Below are positions 17,774-26,553 of a DNA stretch of 64,000 nucleotides, piece by piece. This DNA is from Muribaculaceae bacterium (GTDB lineage Bacteria; Bacteroidota; Bacteroidia; Bacteroidales; Muribaculaceae): NCBI GenBank assembly GCA_022509185.1, contig JAFLTS010000006.1, positions 1 to 64,000 on the forward strand, given 5' to 3'. The notes beneath the pieces are model-generated. The model ran no database searches. It worked only from the letters and a program-made list of their open reading frames with translations, and was not told where the DNA came from. A program made the position numbers and the translations under genes. Each line of letters starts with the position of its first letter. The stretch's first letter is position 1.

Positions 17774-18815
17774 GTTTAATGTAACTTTTTAGCGACTCTG
17801 TAATTTCTTGAAAAGTAGGATGACAATCAGTAACCGGAACCCCTACTTCTCGTAATAAAGTAAAAGAAGGCTGCCCGTAACCCGAATTCTTCTTATCTCT
17901 ACCCATTTTTTCTAAAATTTCAGGTATCTCCGTTTCAGATATAACCGCTTGTCCATAATATTTTATCAGGAATTGGCAGTAATCTTTCACCACATCCCAA
18001 TTTAAACCCAGCAATTTATTACTCAATAACAAAGCCACAAGCATTCCATGTGCCACGGCAGCCCCATGGGAGATTTTATCAGAACAAAATCTAATACTTT
18101 CAAAAGCATGGCCGGCTGTATGGCCAAAATTCAATATTTTTCTTAATCCTTTCTCTTCCGGATCCTGAGCTACCACTTCATCTTTTATATCTACACTTTT
18201 CTCCACATATTTTCCCAATTCATCGGGATTTTTCAATACTATCCCCAAATTAAGCAAACTTTCATACAACTCCTTGTCACTTATGAGGGCTGTTTTTATG
18301 AGTTCAGCATAACCTGAAAGTAGCTCTTCTTGAGGAAGAGTATAGAATGGCACCACGCTTAGTATCACTGATTGAGGTTGATGAAAAGCTCCAATTTCAT
18401 TCTTGAGACCATGAAAATTAAAACCGGTCTTCCCCCCGGTGGCCGCATCAACAGCTCCCAGTAATGTAGTGGGGAAATTAACAGTTCTGATGCCTCGTTT
18501 AAAGGTTGCGGCTGCGAAACCTCCAATATCGGTCACCACCCCACCTCCTATATTAAGAGCCACACTTCTCCGAGTGCAACCGGAGCTTTCCAATTTTTCC
18601 CAGATACGGATCACTGTGTCAAGATTTTTTCCCTCTTCACCCGGTTCAATAATTATTCGGGGAGAATAGCTAATTATTTCCGATTTTCTCAAAGACGGGA
18701 AAACCATTTTTTCCACGTTGGAATCGGTGATAATAATAGTTTTATCAGCATCGAGATCCCTGATTGTCTGATCAATCGTTAAATCCGGAGTATTTGTTAA
18801 ATATTTTCGAGCCAT
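17760..18815 (-). CDS. aroB: 3-Dehydroquinate synthase
   Basis: AroB converts DAHP to 3-dehydroquinate, the second step of the shikimate pathway, using NAD+ and a divalent metal. At 351 residues it is of normal length. It has the GGGVVTDIGGFAAATFKRG NAD-binding segment, FPTTLLGAVDAATGGKTG, and the His residues of GHTAGHAFE and SHGAAVAHG that bind metal. Its start codon lies inside the end of the HAD phosphatase gene (19-bp overlap), so the two are probably cotranscribed. No other aromatic biosynthesis gene is adjacent. Confidence 0.96.
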   Translation of the reverse strand: MARKYLTNTPDLTIDQTIRDLDADKTIIITDSNVEKMVFPSLRKSEIISYSPRIIIEPGEEGKNLDTVIRIWEKLESSGCTRRSVALNIGGGVVTDIGGFAAATFKRGIRTVNFPTTLLGAVDAATGGKTGFNFHGLKNEIGAFHQPQSVILSVVPFYTLPQEELLSGYAELIKTALISDKELYESLLNLGIVLKNPDELGKYVEKSVDIKDEVVAQDPEEKGLRKILNFGHTAGHAFESIRFCSDKISHGAAVAHGMLVALLLSNKLLGLNWDVVKDYCQFLIKYYGQAVISETEIPEILEKMGRDKKNSGYGQPSFTLLREVGVPVTDCHPTFQEITESLKSYIKLTVH

Positions 18816-19474
18816 CTTGCAAAAGAAATCATATCAGGAAAAATAAGATCAGCACCCTCCTTCTCAAACACTTCACGAGGTATAGGCCCGGTAGTAACAG
18901 CAATTGTGAAGCAACCTGCAGCTTTGCCTGCCCTTACTCCCAAAGGAGCATTTTCCACAACGATAGCCTGTGAGGCTTTCACACCGGCTTTTTCGAGACC
19001 ACGAAGATAAGGCTCCGGATGAGGCTTACCCTTATTGACATCATTCCCTGTGACCATCCTTTCCTTTGGGAAATATCCGGGATAATCAATATTAACGGAA
19101 TCCAATAAATTACCTTGAGCGGAACCTGTTACCAAAACAGTGCTTAAACCAAGACTTTTCAATGCTGCGAGCATTTCTGCTGCTCCTGGCATCAATCTCT
19201 TTTCTCCGAAATCTTTAAAAAGATCCGATTTCCTCGCATAAATTTCTTTTCTTTCTTCAAGAGTTGTATCTTGATTCAATTCCCTTTTTAGTATCATTCC
19301 AATTGTGTCGGCGCCCGTCATTCCCTCATACAGGTAATATTCATCTGGATTACTTTTAACACCCAGTTCAGTGAAAAGTTGATGCCAGGCTCTTGCATGA
19401 AAAGGCATAGAGTCGTAGAGCACCCCGTCCATATCAATCAAAGCCGCCTTTATACCTTGAGGCAATTTCTCCAT
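18797..19474 (-). CDS. HAD family phosphatase, beta-phosphoglucomutase-like
   Basis: The 225-residue cytoplasmic HAD hydrolase has DMDGV (nucleophile Asp and acid/base Asp), a helical cap after YDSMPFHARAWH, VTGSAQG (motif II), GKPHPEPY (motif III Lys) and VVENAPLGVRAGKAAG (motif IV). Motif IV has Glu-Asn rather than Glu-Asp, as in other Bacteroidales members. The subgroup dephosphorylates small sugar phosphates or interconverts them; the substrate cannot be read from sequence. It lies 36 bp after the phosphoglycerate-mutase-like gene and overlaps aroB. Confidence 0.9.
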   Translation of the reverse strand: MEKLPQGIKAALIDMDGVLYDSMPFHARAWHQLFTELGVKSNPDEYYLYEGMTGADTIGMILKRELNQDTTLEERKEIYARKSDLFKDFGEKRLMPGAAEMLAALKSLGLSTVLVTGSAQGNLLDSVNIDYPGYFPKERMVTGNDVNKGKPHPEPYLRGLEKAGVKASQAIVVENAPLGVRAGKAAGCFTIAVTTGPIPREVFEKEGADLIFPDMISFARWLENI

Positions 19475-19510
19475 ATTACATATTAGATTTTTAATTCAGG
19501 TCCTCTAATA

Positions 19511-20344
19511 TTAATCCCCCTCTTCCTCAACATTAAAATTGCTAAGATATCTGATAAGATCCGAAGGATCCATCATATCACTATCATTCAACATAGACTC
19601 CACTTCCGTGAATCTTTGATCGGGATCTCCTTCATGATCCTGATTATTAAAATATAGGGCCACAGGCACTCTTAAAGAAGCAGGCTGTCGGCGATGCCAC
19701 GGAGTGATAAGATCAGTAGTTACGGCAAGATTAATCAAAAGTTCAGATTTCCAGACAAAATCTGCCACAGGAGAAATGAGATGTCGGTCTAATACTTCGA
19801 GAGCCCGGATCTTGGCTTTATAATCTCCTCTTAAAGAAGCTCTTAAAGGAGAATCAATATAAATAAACACGAATTCATTGTTAACCACTGCATTCCCTAC
19901 AAGCTGAGCAATGGCATCAGCAATCTCAGCGTCAGAAGAACCCGGAGAATAAATATCGAGGGGTCTTATCAAGGCACACTTAGCCACTCCTCTAACCCAG
20001 GCAGAAGTGGTGAGGCATACACCATGACCTGAAAAAGCCGGGATTACAAAGGGTCTTAAAGAGGGGAAATCGTTAATAGCGGCTGAATTATTTAACCCAA
20101 ATTCCAATAGTTCCTCCATTTTAGGGATTCCTCTCCCCAGATCGTAACCTAATAAAGAAAGCAGGGCATTTTTATGAGATATCTCTTCGTTGAAATCACT
20201 TAAAGGAGGTACAGCGAGTATTTCACCACGCCTTGCCAACATATCCAGGGCAGGTGTCTTAGCCACTGACAAGGGAGTGTCTTGAGCGGTGAAAGGATCC
20301 GGCAAATCAGCCATCCCCGCTATAACTATGAGTATGGTTTTCAT
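19511..20344 (-). CDS. Degenerate archaeal-type phosphoglycerate mutase homologue
   Basis: The product has 277 residues, against about 400 in intact ApgM-type cofactor-independent phosphoglycerate mutases. Family landmarks remain: MADLPDP at 11-17, SLLGYDLGRG at 63-72, GDYKAKIRALEVLDR at 173-187 and a C-terminal TTDLITP (209-215). Most metal and catalytic positions of the alkaline-phosphatase superfamily look lost. The expected GDGM reads IAGM, the Ser-Asp region reads ISHKNA, the APDEAGH-type motif reads SPLRASLR, and the TDH motif has Leu for His. About 120 residues of the cap region are missing. A non-catalytic (pseudoenzyme) role is likely. It heads the leftward run with the HAD phosphatase and aroB. 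Confidence 0.65.
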   Translation of the reverse strand: MKTILIVIAGMADLPDPFTAQDTPLSVAKTPALDMLARRGEILAVPPLSDFNEEISHKNALLSLLGYDLGRGIPKMEELLEFGLNNSAAINDFPSLRPFVIPAFSGHGVCLTTSAWVRGVAKCALIRPLDIYSPGSSDAEIADAIAQLVGNAVVNNEFVFIYIDSPLRASLRGDYKAKIRALEVLDRHLISPVADFVWKSELLINLAVTTDLITPWHRRQPASLRVPVALYFNNQDHEGDPDQRFTEVESMLNDSDMMDPSDLIRYLSNFNVEEEGD

Positions 20345-20378
20345 TTAGGAAAATCAAAGTTTAAGAAAACTCAGAATG

Positions 20379-20386
20379 CAAAATTA
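20379..20386 (-). promoter_or_regulatory. Candidate -7 element for the phosphoglycerate-mutase-like/HAD/aroB run
   Basis: The minus strand reads TAATTTTG about 35 nt before the ATG at 20344. No convincing -33 box is seen at the usual distance. Confidence 0.4.
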
Positions 20387-20426
20387 GATAAATTTTAATA
20401 AACTAACCTAAGGTAAAACTATTGGG

Positions 20427-20457
20427 TTGTGCCACTACGATAAATTTATTAAATTTG
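20427..20457 (+). promoter_or_regulatory. Promoter of the polysaccharide export operon
   Basis: TTG (20427-20429), a 20-nt spacer and TAAATTTG (20450-20457). The first gene starts at 20708, so the transcript would carry an untranslated leader of about 245 nt. Confidence 0.6.
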
Positions 20458-20504
20458 CGTTTACTCTATATCAAAATAGAAAATATAATCTCTTAAGCCA
20501 GTTC

Positions 20505-20689
20505 CCGTTAATGTTAGCATTCGCTTAATAAGCTACATTACGTTAGAACGGTTAAATTTTAAGGAAAACTGACAATAAGAATTTATTAACATAAAAATGT
20601 CTGTAACCTCATTTATGTTAAGAATAGACAATGAGATGCAATATAGTATGATAGTATGCTTCTTTTGTTGGCTTGAATTTTAACATAAA
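20505..20689 (+). promoter_or_regulatory. Structured leader with mutually exclusive hairpins
   Basis: The leader contains three structures. (1) Hairpin 20505-20551: outer CCGTT/AACGG and inner TAATGTTAGC/GCTACATTA. (2) TTAACATAAA (20586-20595) pairing over 10 bp with TTTATGTTAA (20612-20621). (3) A second TTAACATAAA (20680-20689) that can pair with the same 20612-20621 segment and lies 18 nt before the ATG. Pairings 2 and 3 exclude each other, as in attenuators and riboswitches. No known riboswitch class is recognised. Confidence 0.45.
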
Positions 20690-20707
20690 GAGGAAAGGCT
20701 TTTAGAT

Positions 20708-23149
20708 ATGGAAAAGATGAAAAGAAATTTACTTTTAGGGTTGTTTATGGGTCTCAGCCTTTATGGTTTTGCCATGACCGACCAACAGGTTATTTCCTAT
20801 ATCAAGCAACAATCTGCAGCCGGAAAGTCACAACAACAAATTGGCCAGGATCTTTTGTCAAAAGGAGTGACACCTGAGCAAGCCCAAAGAATAAAAGCAC
20901 AGTATTCATCCACAAATAACGAGCAAACTACGAACACATCTGAACAACCCGGAAATAATAAATATGGTAGAAACAATGTGCAAAACAATAATACCATGGT
21001 TATACAGGAGGGATTAGATGAGTCCACAGTTACAATTCCCTTATCAGATTACATCCAGATGAATGATGAATTGGCTTCAAATCTCCCTATGCTCGATATT
21101 TATGGCCATGATATCTTTCTTGCGAACGAACTCTTTGCCCCTAACAACAACCTTGCGACACCTCAGAATTATAAATTAGGACCGGGCGACGAGGTGATAA
21201 TTGATATCTGGGGGGCAAATGAAGAACATTTACGTCAGACCATTTCCCCTGAAGGCAGCATCATGATAGAACAGTTAGGGCCGGTTTATCTTAACGGTAT
21301 GACGGTAAATGAAGCGGGTAAATATGTGAAATCGGCGTTTTCAAAGAAATATGCCGGCATGAATGATCAGGAAACAGATATTCAGCTTACTCTTGGACAG
21401 GTTCGGTCAATACAAGTTAATGTGTTGGGAGAAGTAGGAGTTCCGGGCACTTTCCAGGTTTCTCCTTTCACTTCCGTGCTTAATGCCTTATATCTGGCGC
21501 AAGGAATAGGTGAAATTGGATCCCTTCGTAATATCCAGGTATTAAGAAATGGTAAAAAAGTAGCCGGAGTGGATATTTATGAACTACTGACAGAAGGGAA
21601 ATCAAAAGGCAATATTACTCTTGAGGAAGGTGATGTAATAATAGTGCCTCCCTATGATCAGCTTGTAAAACTTGAGGGAAATGTTAAAAGACCTATGTTT
21701 TATGAGCTTAAACCCAATGAAACTATCCAGGATCTTCTTAAATATGCCGGTGGGTTTACAGGTGACGCATATACCGGTATGTTACGTCTTTCTCGTCAGG
21801 CGGGAACTGAAAATGAACTTTATAATGTAGAAAATGGTCAATTCGAAAGTTACCAGCTTCAAAACGGCGATGTGGTGACTGTGGGAACTATTTTAGACAG
21901 ATACACTAACCGGGTTGAACTAAGGGGCTCAGTTTTTCGTCCCGGTCAATATGCAATCAGTCCTAATGTGCAGACAGTAGGCCAGCTTATAGCAGCAGCC
22001 GACGGCCTCACAGAAGACGCTTTTACCGGAAGGGCTTTGCTATATCGTGAAGGGCCGGAATTACAACTCCAGGTTTTAGCTTTAGATCTGGCTGATATTT
22101 TATCAGGAAGAGTACCTGACATCCAGCTTCAAAGAAACGACATACTTGAAATTGCCAATATCCGGCAGATGGAGACTAAGGGCCAGCTCACAATTCAAGG
22201 CCAGGTCTTTCGCCCAGGAAACTATCCTTATGCTGAAGGGATAACTCTGGAAGATATGATACTCCGTGCGGGAGGACTTCGTGAAGGAGCATCTACTGCA
22301 CGAGTGGATGTGGCCCGCAGAATAGTGGATCCCGCTTCTCTTACACCTACGGAAATGTTGTCAGAGACCTTCTCTCTTTCTGTGGAAAACGGATTGGCTA
22401 AAAACAACGGCCAGGAATTCGTGTTGATGCCTTTCGATGTGATTACTGTTTATACGAGTCCCGGCTATGAGGCCCAGCAGTTTGTTAATATTGAAGGTGA
22501 AGTGCTCTTTGCCGGCAGTTATGCCTTGGAAAAAAGAAACGAACGGCTTTCCGAATTAGTGAAAAGAGCCGGTGGAATAATCGACGGAGCATACATGAAA
22601 GGAGCTTATCTGGAAAGGAGATTATCTGAATCTGAATATGAGGCGCGGCAAGAAACCCTAAGGATAGCCCGAATGCAAAGTCAGAGCAGCGCTGATTCCA
22701 TTGCTCTCAATAAAATAGATGTTTCCGATAGGTATAATGTAGGAATCGACCTTGAAATGGCTGTTAATAATCCGGGAAGTACTTATGATGTAGTGCTTCA
22801 GGAAGGCGACCGTCTCTTTGTGCCTCAATTACAAAGCACTGTGAAGATAGCCGGAGATGTAATGTTCCCGAATGCTGTGGTGTATGTACCGGGAAAGAAA
22901 TTGAAATACTATATAAATCAGGCAGGAGGGTATGGAAGCCGGGCTAAGAAAAACAAGGCTTTCATTGTATATATGAATGGCACCGTGACCAAAGCAAAAG
23001 CTAATAGCCCTATAGAACCGGGATGCCAGATAATAGTGCCGACGAAACCGGCAAGCAGCGGGCCTAACTGGGCACAGATTATGGCTATAACCTCATCATT
23101 CACTTCTGTGGCAGCTTTGGCAGCAACAATAACCAATATCATAAGATAA
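20708..23149 (+). CDS. SLBB-domain polysaccharide export protein (Wza-like)
   Basis: The 813-residue outer-membrane exporter has a signal peptide (about 1-24, no lipobox) and a short helical domain (QVISYIKQQSAAGKSQQQIG). A low-complexity Asn/Gln linker precedes the polysaccharide export (PES) domain beginning at YKLGPGDEVIIDIWG. A series of about five or six SLBB repeats follows (each opening like VNVLGEVGVPGTF or LEGNVKRPM). The C-terminal hydrophobic helix resembles the membrane-crossing helix of Wza. It would form the outer-membrane exit channel for capsule or exopolysaccharide. It is first in an operon with a Wzz-like protein and an M23 peptidase and has a long regulatory leader. Confidence 0.93.
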   Translation: MEKMKRNLLLGLFMGLSLYGFAMTDQQVISYIKQQSAAGKSQQQIGQDLLSKGVTPEQAQRIKAQYSSTNNEQTTNTSEQPGNNKYGRNNVQNNNTMVIQEGLDESTVTIPLSDYIQMNDELASNLPMLDIYGHDIFLANELFAPNNNLATPQNYKLGPGDEVIIDIWGANEEHLRQTISPEGSIMIEQLGPVYLNGMTVNEAGKYVKSAFSKKYAGMNDQETDIQLTLGQVRSIQVNVLGEVGVPGTFQVSPFTSVLNALYLAQGIGEIGSLRNIQVLRNGKKVAGVDIYELLTEGKSKGNITLEEGDVIIVPPYDQLVKLEGNVKRPMFYELKPNETIQDLLKYAGGFTGDAYTGMLRLSRQAGTENELYNVENGQFESYQLQNGDVVTVGTILDRYTNRVELRGSVFRPGQYAISPNVQTVGQLIAAADGLTEDAFTGRALLYREGPELQLQVLALDLADILSGRVPDIQLQRNDILEIANIRQMETKGQLTIQGQVFRPGNYPYAEGITLEDMILRAGGLREGASTARVDVARRIVDPASLTPTEMLSETFSLSVENGLAKNNGQEFVLMPFDVITVYTSPGYEAQQFVNIEGEVLFAGSYALEKRNERLSELVKRAGGIIDGAYMKGAYLERRLSESEYEARQETLRIARMQSQSSADSIALNKIDVSDRYNVGIDLEMAVNNPGSTYDVVLQEGDRLFVPQLQSTVKIAGDVMFPNAVVYVPGKKLKYYINQAGGYGSRAKKNKAFIVYMNGTVTKAKANSPIEPGCQIIVPTKPASSGPNWAQIMAITSSFTSVAALAATITNIIR

Positions 23150-23172
23150 AGACTGAAATACGTAATCGAGTC

Positions 23173-24351
23173 ATGGACGACAAGATAAAGGATCCGGAAG
23201 AAAACCGTCAGCCGGAAGAGAAAGAAATAGATCTTCTGGAACTTGCATATAGGCTTTGGGACAAGAGGAAGACGATACTCATTTGGTGTATGTGGGGTGT
23301 ATTGGCAGGATTGATTATAGCTTTCAGTATTCCTAAAGAATATTCCACCTCTGTAAAACTGGCTCCCGAAGTAAAGACAGGACGAACCAATCTTTCAGGA
23401 GGACTTGGGGCCTTGGCTTCAATGGCCGGAATATCTGCCAACAATAATTCAGGAAGTGATGCCGTATATCCACAGCTATATCCCGATATAGTAGGCTCCG
23501 TGCCCTTTGTAATGAGCCTGATGGATGTGCCGATTAAAGATAAAGAGGGCCGGGAATATACTGTAAGAGAGTATCTTTTAGAAAAGACAAAGGGACCATG
23601 GTGGAGCGTGATCATGGGTGTGCCGGGAAAAGTTGTAGGTCTAATCCGTGGAGGGAAGGAAGAAGTTACTGATACGCTGGGAGGTTCCTTAGGAAATCCT
23701 AATTTCCGCCTGACTAAAGAAGACTATTCTTTGGTAGGAGCTCTTCGGGAAAGAGTATCGGCTAATGTAGATCAAAAAACAAACGTAATCACTATTGATG
23801 CCAAAATGCAAGATCCTGTAGTGAGTGCCATATTGGCTGATACGGTGGTTTCCCGACTCAGGGAATATGTGACAGATTACAGGACTAACAAAGCTCGTAA
23901 AGATCTTGAATATGCTCAAAAATTAAACGATGAGGCAAAGCAAGAATATTTTGATGCGCAACAACGACTTGCCGATTATATCGACCGTAACCAGAATCTG
24001 GCTACCCATTCGGCCCGTATAACCCGGGAAAGGCTTGAAAATGAATCTTCACTGGCTTTCAATCTATATAACGAAACATCACTTCAAGTACAGAATGCTA
24101 AATCGAAAGTGCAGGAAACCACCCCTGTATATATGGAGATAACACCTCCTACCGTACCTATTCGGCCTATATCTCCGAAAAGAGGTCTGATAATAGGTGG
24201 TTGCGCTTTCCTTGCTTTCATTTCCTGCTCTGCGTGGATTCTTTTCGGAACGCCATTGGTAGAGGAATACAAATCAAAAGTAAAAGAGATAAAGGCTTCT
24301 TCTGCCGAAAACACATCGGATAAGGAAGAAAAGAATGAAGATAAGTCTTAA
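23173..24351 (+). CDS. Wzz-type chain-length determinant / polysaccharide co-polymerase
   Basis: The 392-residue inner-membrane protein has two transmembrane helices (about 37-57 and 345-365) flanking a periplasmic domain that includes a long coiled coil (about 235-310). This is the arrangement of polysaccharide co-polymerases that set chain length. The C-terminal Pro-rich stretch before the second helix (TPPTVPIRPISPKRG) is characteristic. There is no cytoplasmic tyrosine-kinase domain, so it is closer to Wzz than to Wzc. It starts 23 bp after the SLBB exporter and overlaps the M23 gene by 17 bp. Confidence 0.9.
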   Translation: MDDKIKDPEENRQPEEKEIDLLELAYRLWDKRKTILIWCMWGVLAGLIIAFSIPKEYSTSVKLAPEVKTGRTNLSGGLGALASMAGISANNNSGSDAVYPQLYPDIVGSVPFVMSLMDVPIKDKEGREYTVREYLLEKTKGPWWSVIMGVPGKVVGLIRGGKEEVTDTLGGSLGNPNFRLTKEDYSLVGALRERVSANVDQKTNVITIDAKMQDPVVSAILADTVVSRLREYVTDYRTNKARKDLEYAQKLNDEAKQEYFDAQQRLADYIDRNQNLATHSARITRERLENESSLAFNLYNETSLQVQNAKSKVQETTPVYMEITPPTVPIRPISPKRGLIIGGCAFLAFISCSAWILFGTPLVEEYKSKVKEIKASSAENTSDKEEKNEDKS

Positions 24352-25021
24352 TCTTTTTTTCATCATTGTAATTTTAGCAGTCTCTATTTTTCCGTTGCGC
24401 GCTCAAGACAATGGACCAAGGGATTTGTCTTTATTCACCGATTTGGTGAATGTTGTGTCTTCTGAAAATAAATTAGACAAGACCGATACCCTCCCAGAAG
24501 ATAACACAGAGATGGTATTAAATTTCCTGACAAGCGCCTACATTGACCATGGATATCATGAAACCGGTTATTGGGGAAGTAACCTTTCAAAGTACACTTA
24601 TGTGCCTTACAAAGGGAAATTACCTGATTATGATCCGGCTGATTTCCGGATGCCGGTATTTGGCCATCTAACTTCCAAATATGGATATAGAAGTAAATTT
24701 AAGAGATTTCACAGGGGAATAGATATTTCTTTACATTCAGGAGATACAGTAAGATGTGCTTTACCGGGAGTAGTGACAGGCCGAGGTTATGACACCGGGG
24801 GCTATGGTCATTATATAGTAGTGGCACATTCCGGAGGCTTGGAAACACTTTACGGTCACCTCTCTGATGGATTAGTGAATCCGGGTAAAGCGGTAAAAGC
24901 CGGGGAGGCTTTGGGAATAGGAGGAAGTACGGGTAATTCTACAGGGCCACATCTTCATTTTGAATTGCGTTATCGTGGAGTGGCAATAGATCCTGCAAGC
25001 TGGTTTAATCTAAACCTATGA
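24335..25021 (+). CDS. M23 family metallopeptidase (LytM type)
   Basis: The 228-residue product has a signal peptide (about 1-23), about 80 residues of linker, and one LytM/M23 domain. The zinc ligands are present: His126 and Asp130 (HRGID) and the HLH motif (His206, His208), with YGHL between. It should be a periplasmic endopeptidase cutting peptidoglycan cross-bridges or stem peptides. The ATG lies inside the 3' end of the Wzz-like gene, so the two are translationally coupled. This suggests that local wall opening accompanies assembly of the exporter, which is inference. Confidence 0.92.
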   Translation: MKISLNLFFIIVILAVSIFPLRAQDNGPRDLSLFTDLVNVVSSENKLDKTDTLPEDNTEMVLNFLTSAYIDHGYHETGYWGSNLSKYTYVPYKGKLPDYDPADFRMPVFGHLTSKYGYRSKFKRFHRGIDISLHSGDTVRCALPGVVTGRGYDTGGYGHYIVVAHSGGLETLYGHLSDGLVNPGKAVKAGEALGIGGSTGNSTGPHLHFELRYRGVAIDPASWFNLNL

Positions 25022-25088
25022 TAACCAAAATAAATAGCCCTGAACAATCGCATAAATAAAAACTATCTATTATAATTGACAGGAAATG

Positions 25089-25115
25089 AAAAAGAGCCGT
25101 CTTATCAACGACCCT
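25089..25115 (-). terminator. Candidate terminator of the OmpA-HTH operon
   Basis: On the minus strand AGGGTCGT pairs with ACGGCTCT using two wobble pairs and is followed by TTTT. The upstream arm overlaps the last codons of the HTH gene. Confidence 0.45.
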
Positions 25116-25620
25116 TTTCCAGTAATTCTTTTTTAAGATTAAAATTTTCTTTCCTCAAATTCTCTATTTCCTCACGATAGGAATCTATCTCCATTCTCAA
25201 CCTGTCGTTATCTTCGTTAAGCTTGTCAATTCTTCCCATCAAAGCTTCATTTCTTATATATAAGGCCTCCAGTTTCTGTTGGAGATCATCAATATGGTGA
25301 TGATGATCATGATGATGATGCTCACTTTCCGCGCTATGCGCCTGCTTATGAAACCTGCTAAGCAACTGATTGAAAAGATCGCTGTCGGTCATTTCAGTCA
25401 GTTTTTTCTCGCCGGATTCCTGCTGACGGTCAAGTATATAATTATTTAGGTCAGTTATCCCAAAAATCTCGCAGAGTCTGCCCTCTTTTTCTATAGGAAG
25501 TGGACTACGGCCCGTCTCAATAGCCGACAGAAAACTTTGGGTGATCTGTAGAAGATTGGCAAGTTCACCCTGACTCATTCCGTTTTCCTTGCGCAGTCTG
25601 GAAATATCGAATCTTGGCAT
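25105..25620 (-). CDS. XRE-family HTH regulator with a His-rich segment and coiled coil
   Basis: The product has 171 residues. Residues 5-62 form a helix-turn-helix domain of the XRE/Cro type (MSQGELANLLQITQSFLSAIETG). A linker leads to a segment with ten His in nineteen residues (91-109, including HHHH-D-HHHH). The rest (about 112-170) is a long, strongly charged coiled coil. The build suggests a DNA-binding protein that multimerises through the coiled coil and may bind metal through the His cluster. Metal binding is inference. It lies 16 bp after an OmpA-family lipoprotein gene and is likely cotranscribed with it. Confidence 0.85.
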   Translation of the reverse strand: MPRFDISRLRKENGMSQGELANLLQITQSFLSAIETGRSPLPIEKEGRLCEIFGITDLNNYILDRQQESGEKKLTEMTDSDLFNQLLSRFHKQAHSAESEHHHHDHHHHIDDLQQKLEALYIRNEALMGRIDKLNEDNDRLRMEIDSYREEIENLRKENFNLKKELLEKGR

Positions 25621-25636
25621 TGATAAAGTTTTTATA

Positions 25637-26494
25637 TTATTCTTCGGCAGGAGCCTGGTCTATGAGATCCATAAACTCATCAAGCTTGGGAGTAATGATA
25701 ATCTCTGTTCTACGGTTACGTTGTTTACCCACTTCGGTATCATTATCAGTGACAGGATTGAATTCACCACGTCCTGCTGCAGAAAGTCTTGCCGGATTTA
25801 TTCCAAAATCATTCTGTAAAACCTGCACCACAGAAGATGCCCTCAAGGCTGAAAGATCCCAGTTGTTTCTGATATTGGTCTTCGAAATAGGCACATTATC
25901 TGTATTACCCTCAACAAGTACATCGAAATCCTTGAAATCCTTCAAAATTTTTGCAATTTTCTCTAAAGTCTGTTTAGCTTGTGAACTTACCTCGTAACTG
26001 CCGCTTTTGAAAAGCATATTATCGGATAATGAAATATAAACCACACCTTTGAGTACTTTTACATCTACATCGCGTAATTCATCAGTATTGAGGGATCGCG
26101 TCAGTTTATTTGTAAGTGCTATATTGAGAGAATCAGACTTTGACTTTGCGTCAACAAGCTGCTTTATGTATTTGTTGGATGCATTTATTTCATCCACAAG
26201 CTTTGAAATATTTACATTACCCTGGCTGTTTTGCTCCATACTTTTCGTAAGAGCATTTTTCACATCCGTAAGGTCAGTGCGGAGTTGAGCGTTAAGATTA
26301 TTTGCATTTTCAAGTTGAGTCTGGAGATTTCTTACATCGGAATTACAACCCAACAGATCATCACGCGTGCTTCCATAGACTAATTCTAACTCGTTGTATT
26401 TTTCTTGAAGTTGGGCATATTTCTTATTGGATACGCAACTCGTGGAAAAAATTCCTAATAAGAGAACCCCAATTCCCAAAGCTTTTAATTTCAT
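25637..26494 (-). CDS. OmpA-family peptidoglycan-binding lipoprotein
   Basis: The 285-residue product has a lipoprotein signal (STSC, Cys20), a long coiled coil (about 27-125) and a C-terminal OmpA-like domain (about 150-270). The domain has the diaminopimelate-binding region VEGNTDNVPIS and NWDLSALRASSVV. Its coiled-coil-plus-OmpA build resembles Pal/MotB-like tethers linking the outer membrane to peptidoglycan. It is first in a pair with the His-rich HTH regulator. Confidence 0.92.
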   Translation of the reverse strand: MKLKALGIGVLLLGIFSTSCVSNKKYAQLQEKYNELELVYGSTRDDLLGCNSDVRNLQTQLENANNLNAQLRTDLTDVKNALTKSMEQNSQGNVNISKLVDEINASNKYIKQLVDAKSKSDSLNIALTNKLTRSLNTDELRDVDVKVLKGVVYISLSDNMLFKSGSYEVSSQAKQTLEKIAKILKDFKDFDVLVEGNTDNVPISKTNIRNNWDLSALRASSVVQVLQNDFGINPARLSAAGRGEFNPVTDNDTEVGKQRNRRTEIIITPKLDEFMDLIDQAPAEE

Positions 26495-26553
26495 AATCTT
26501 GTATTTTGATAATTATCTATTTTTGATTTAAATCTGAAATACAGTTGTAAAAA

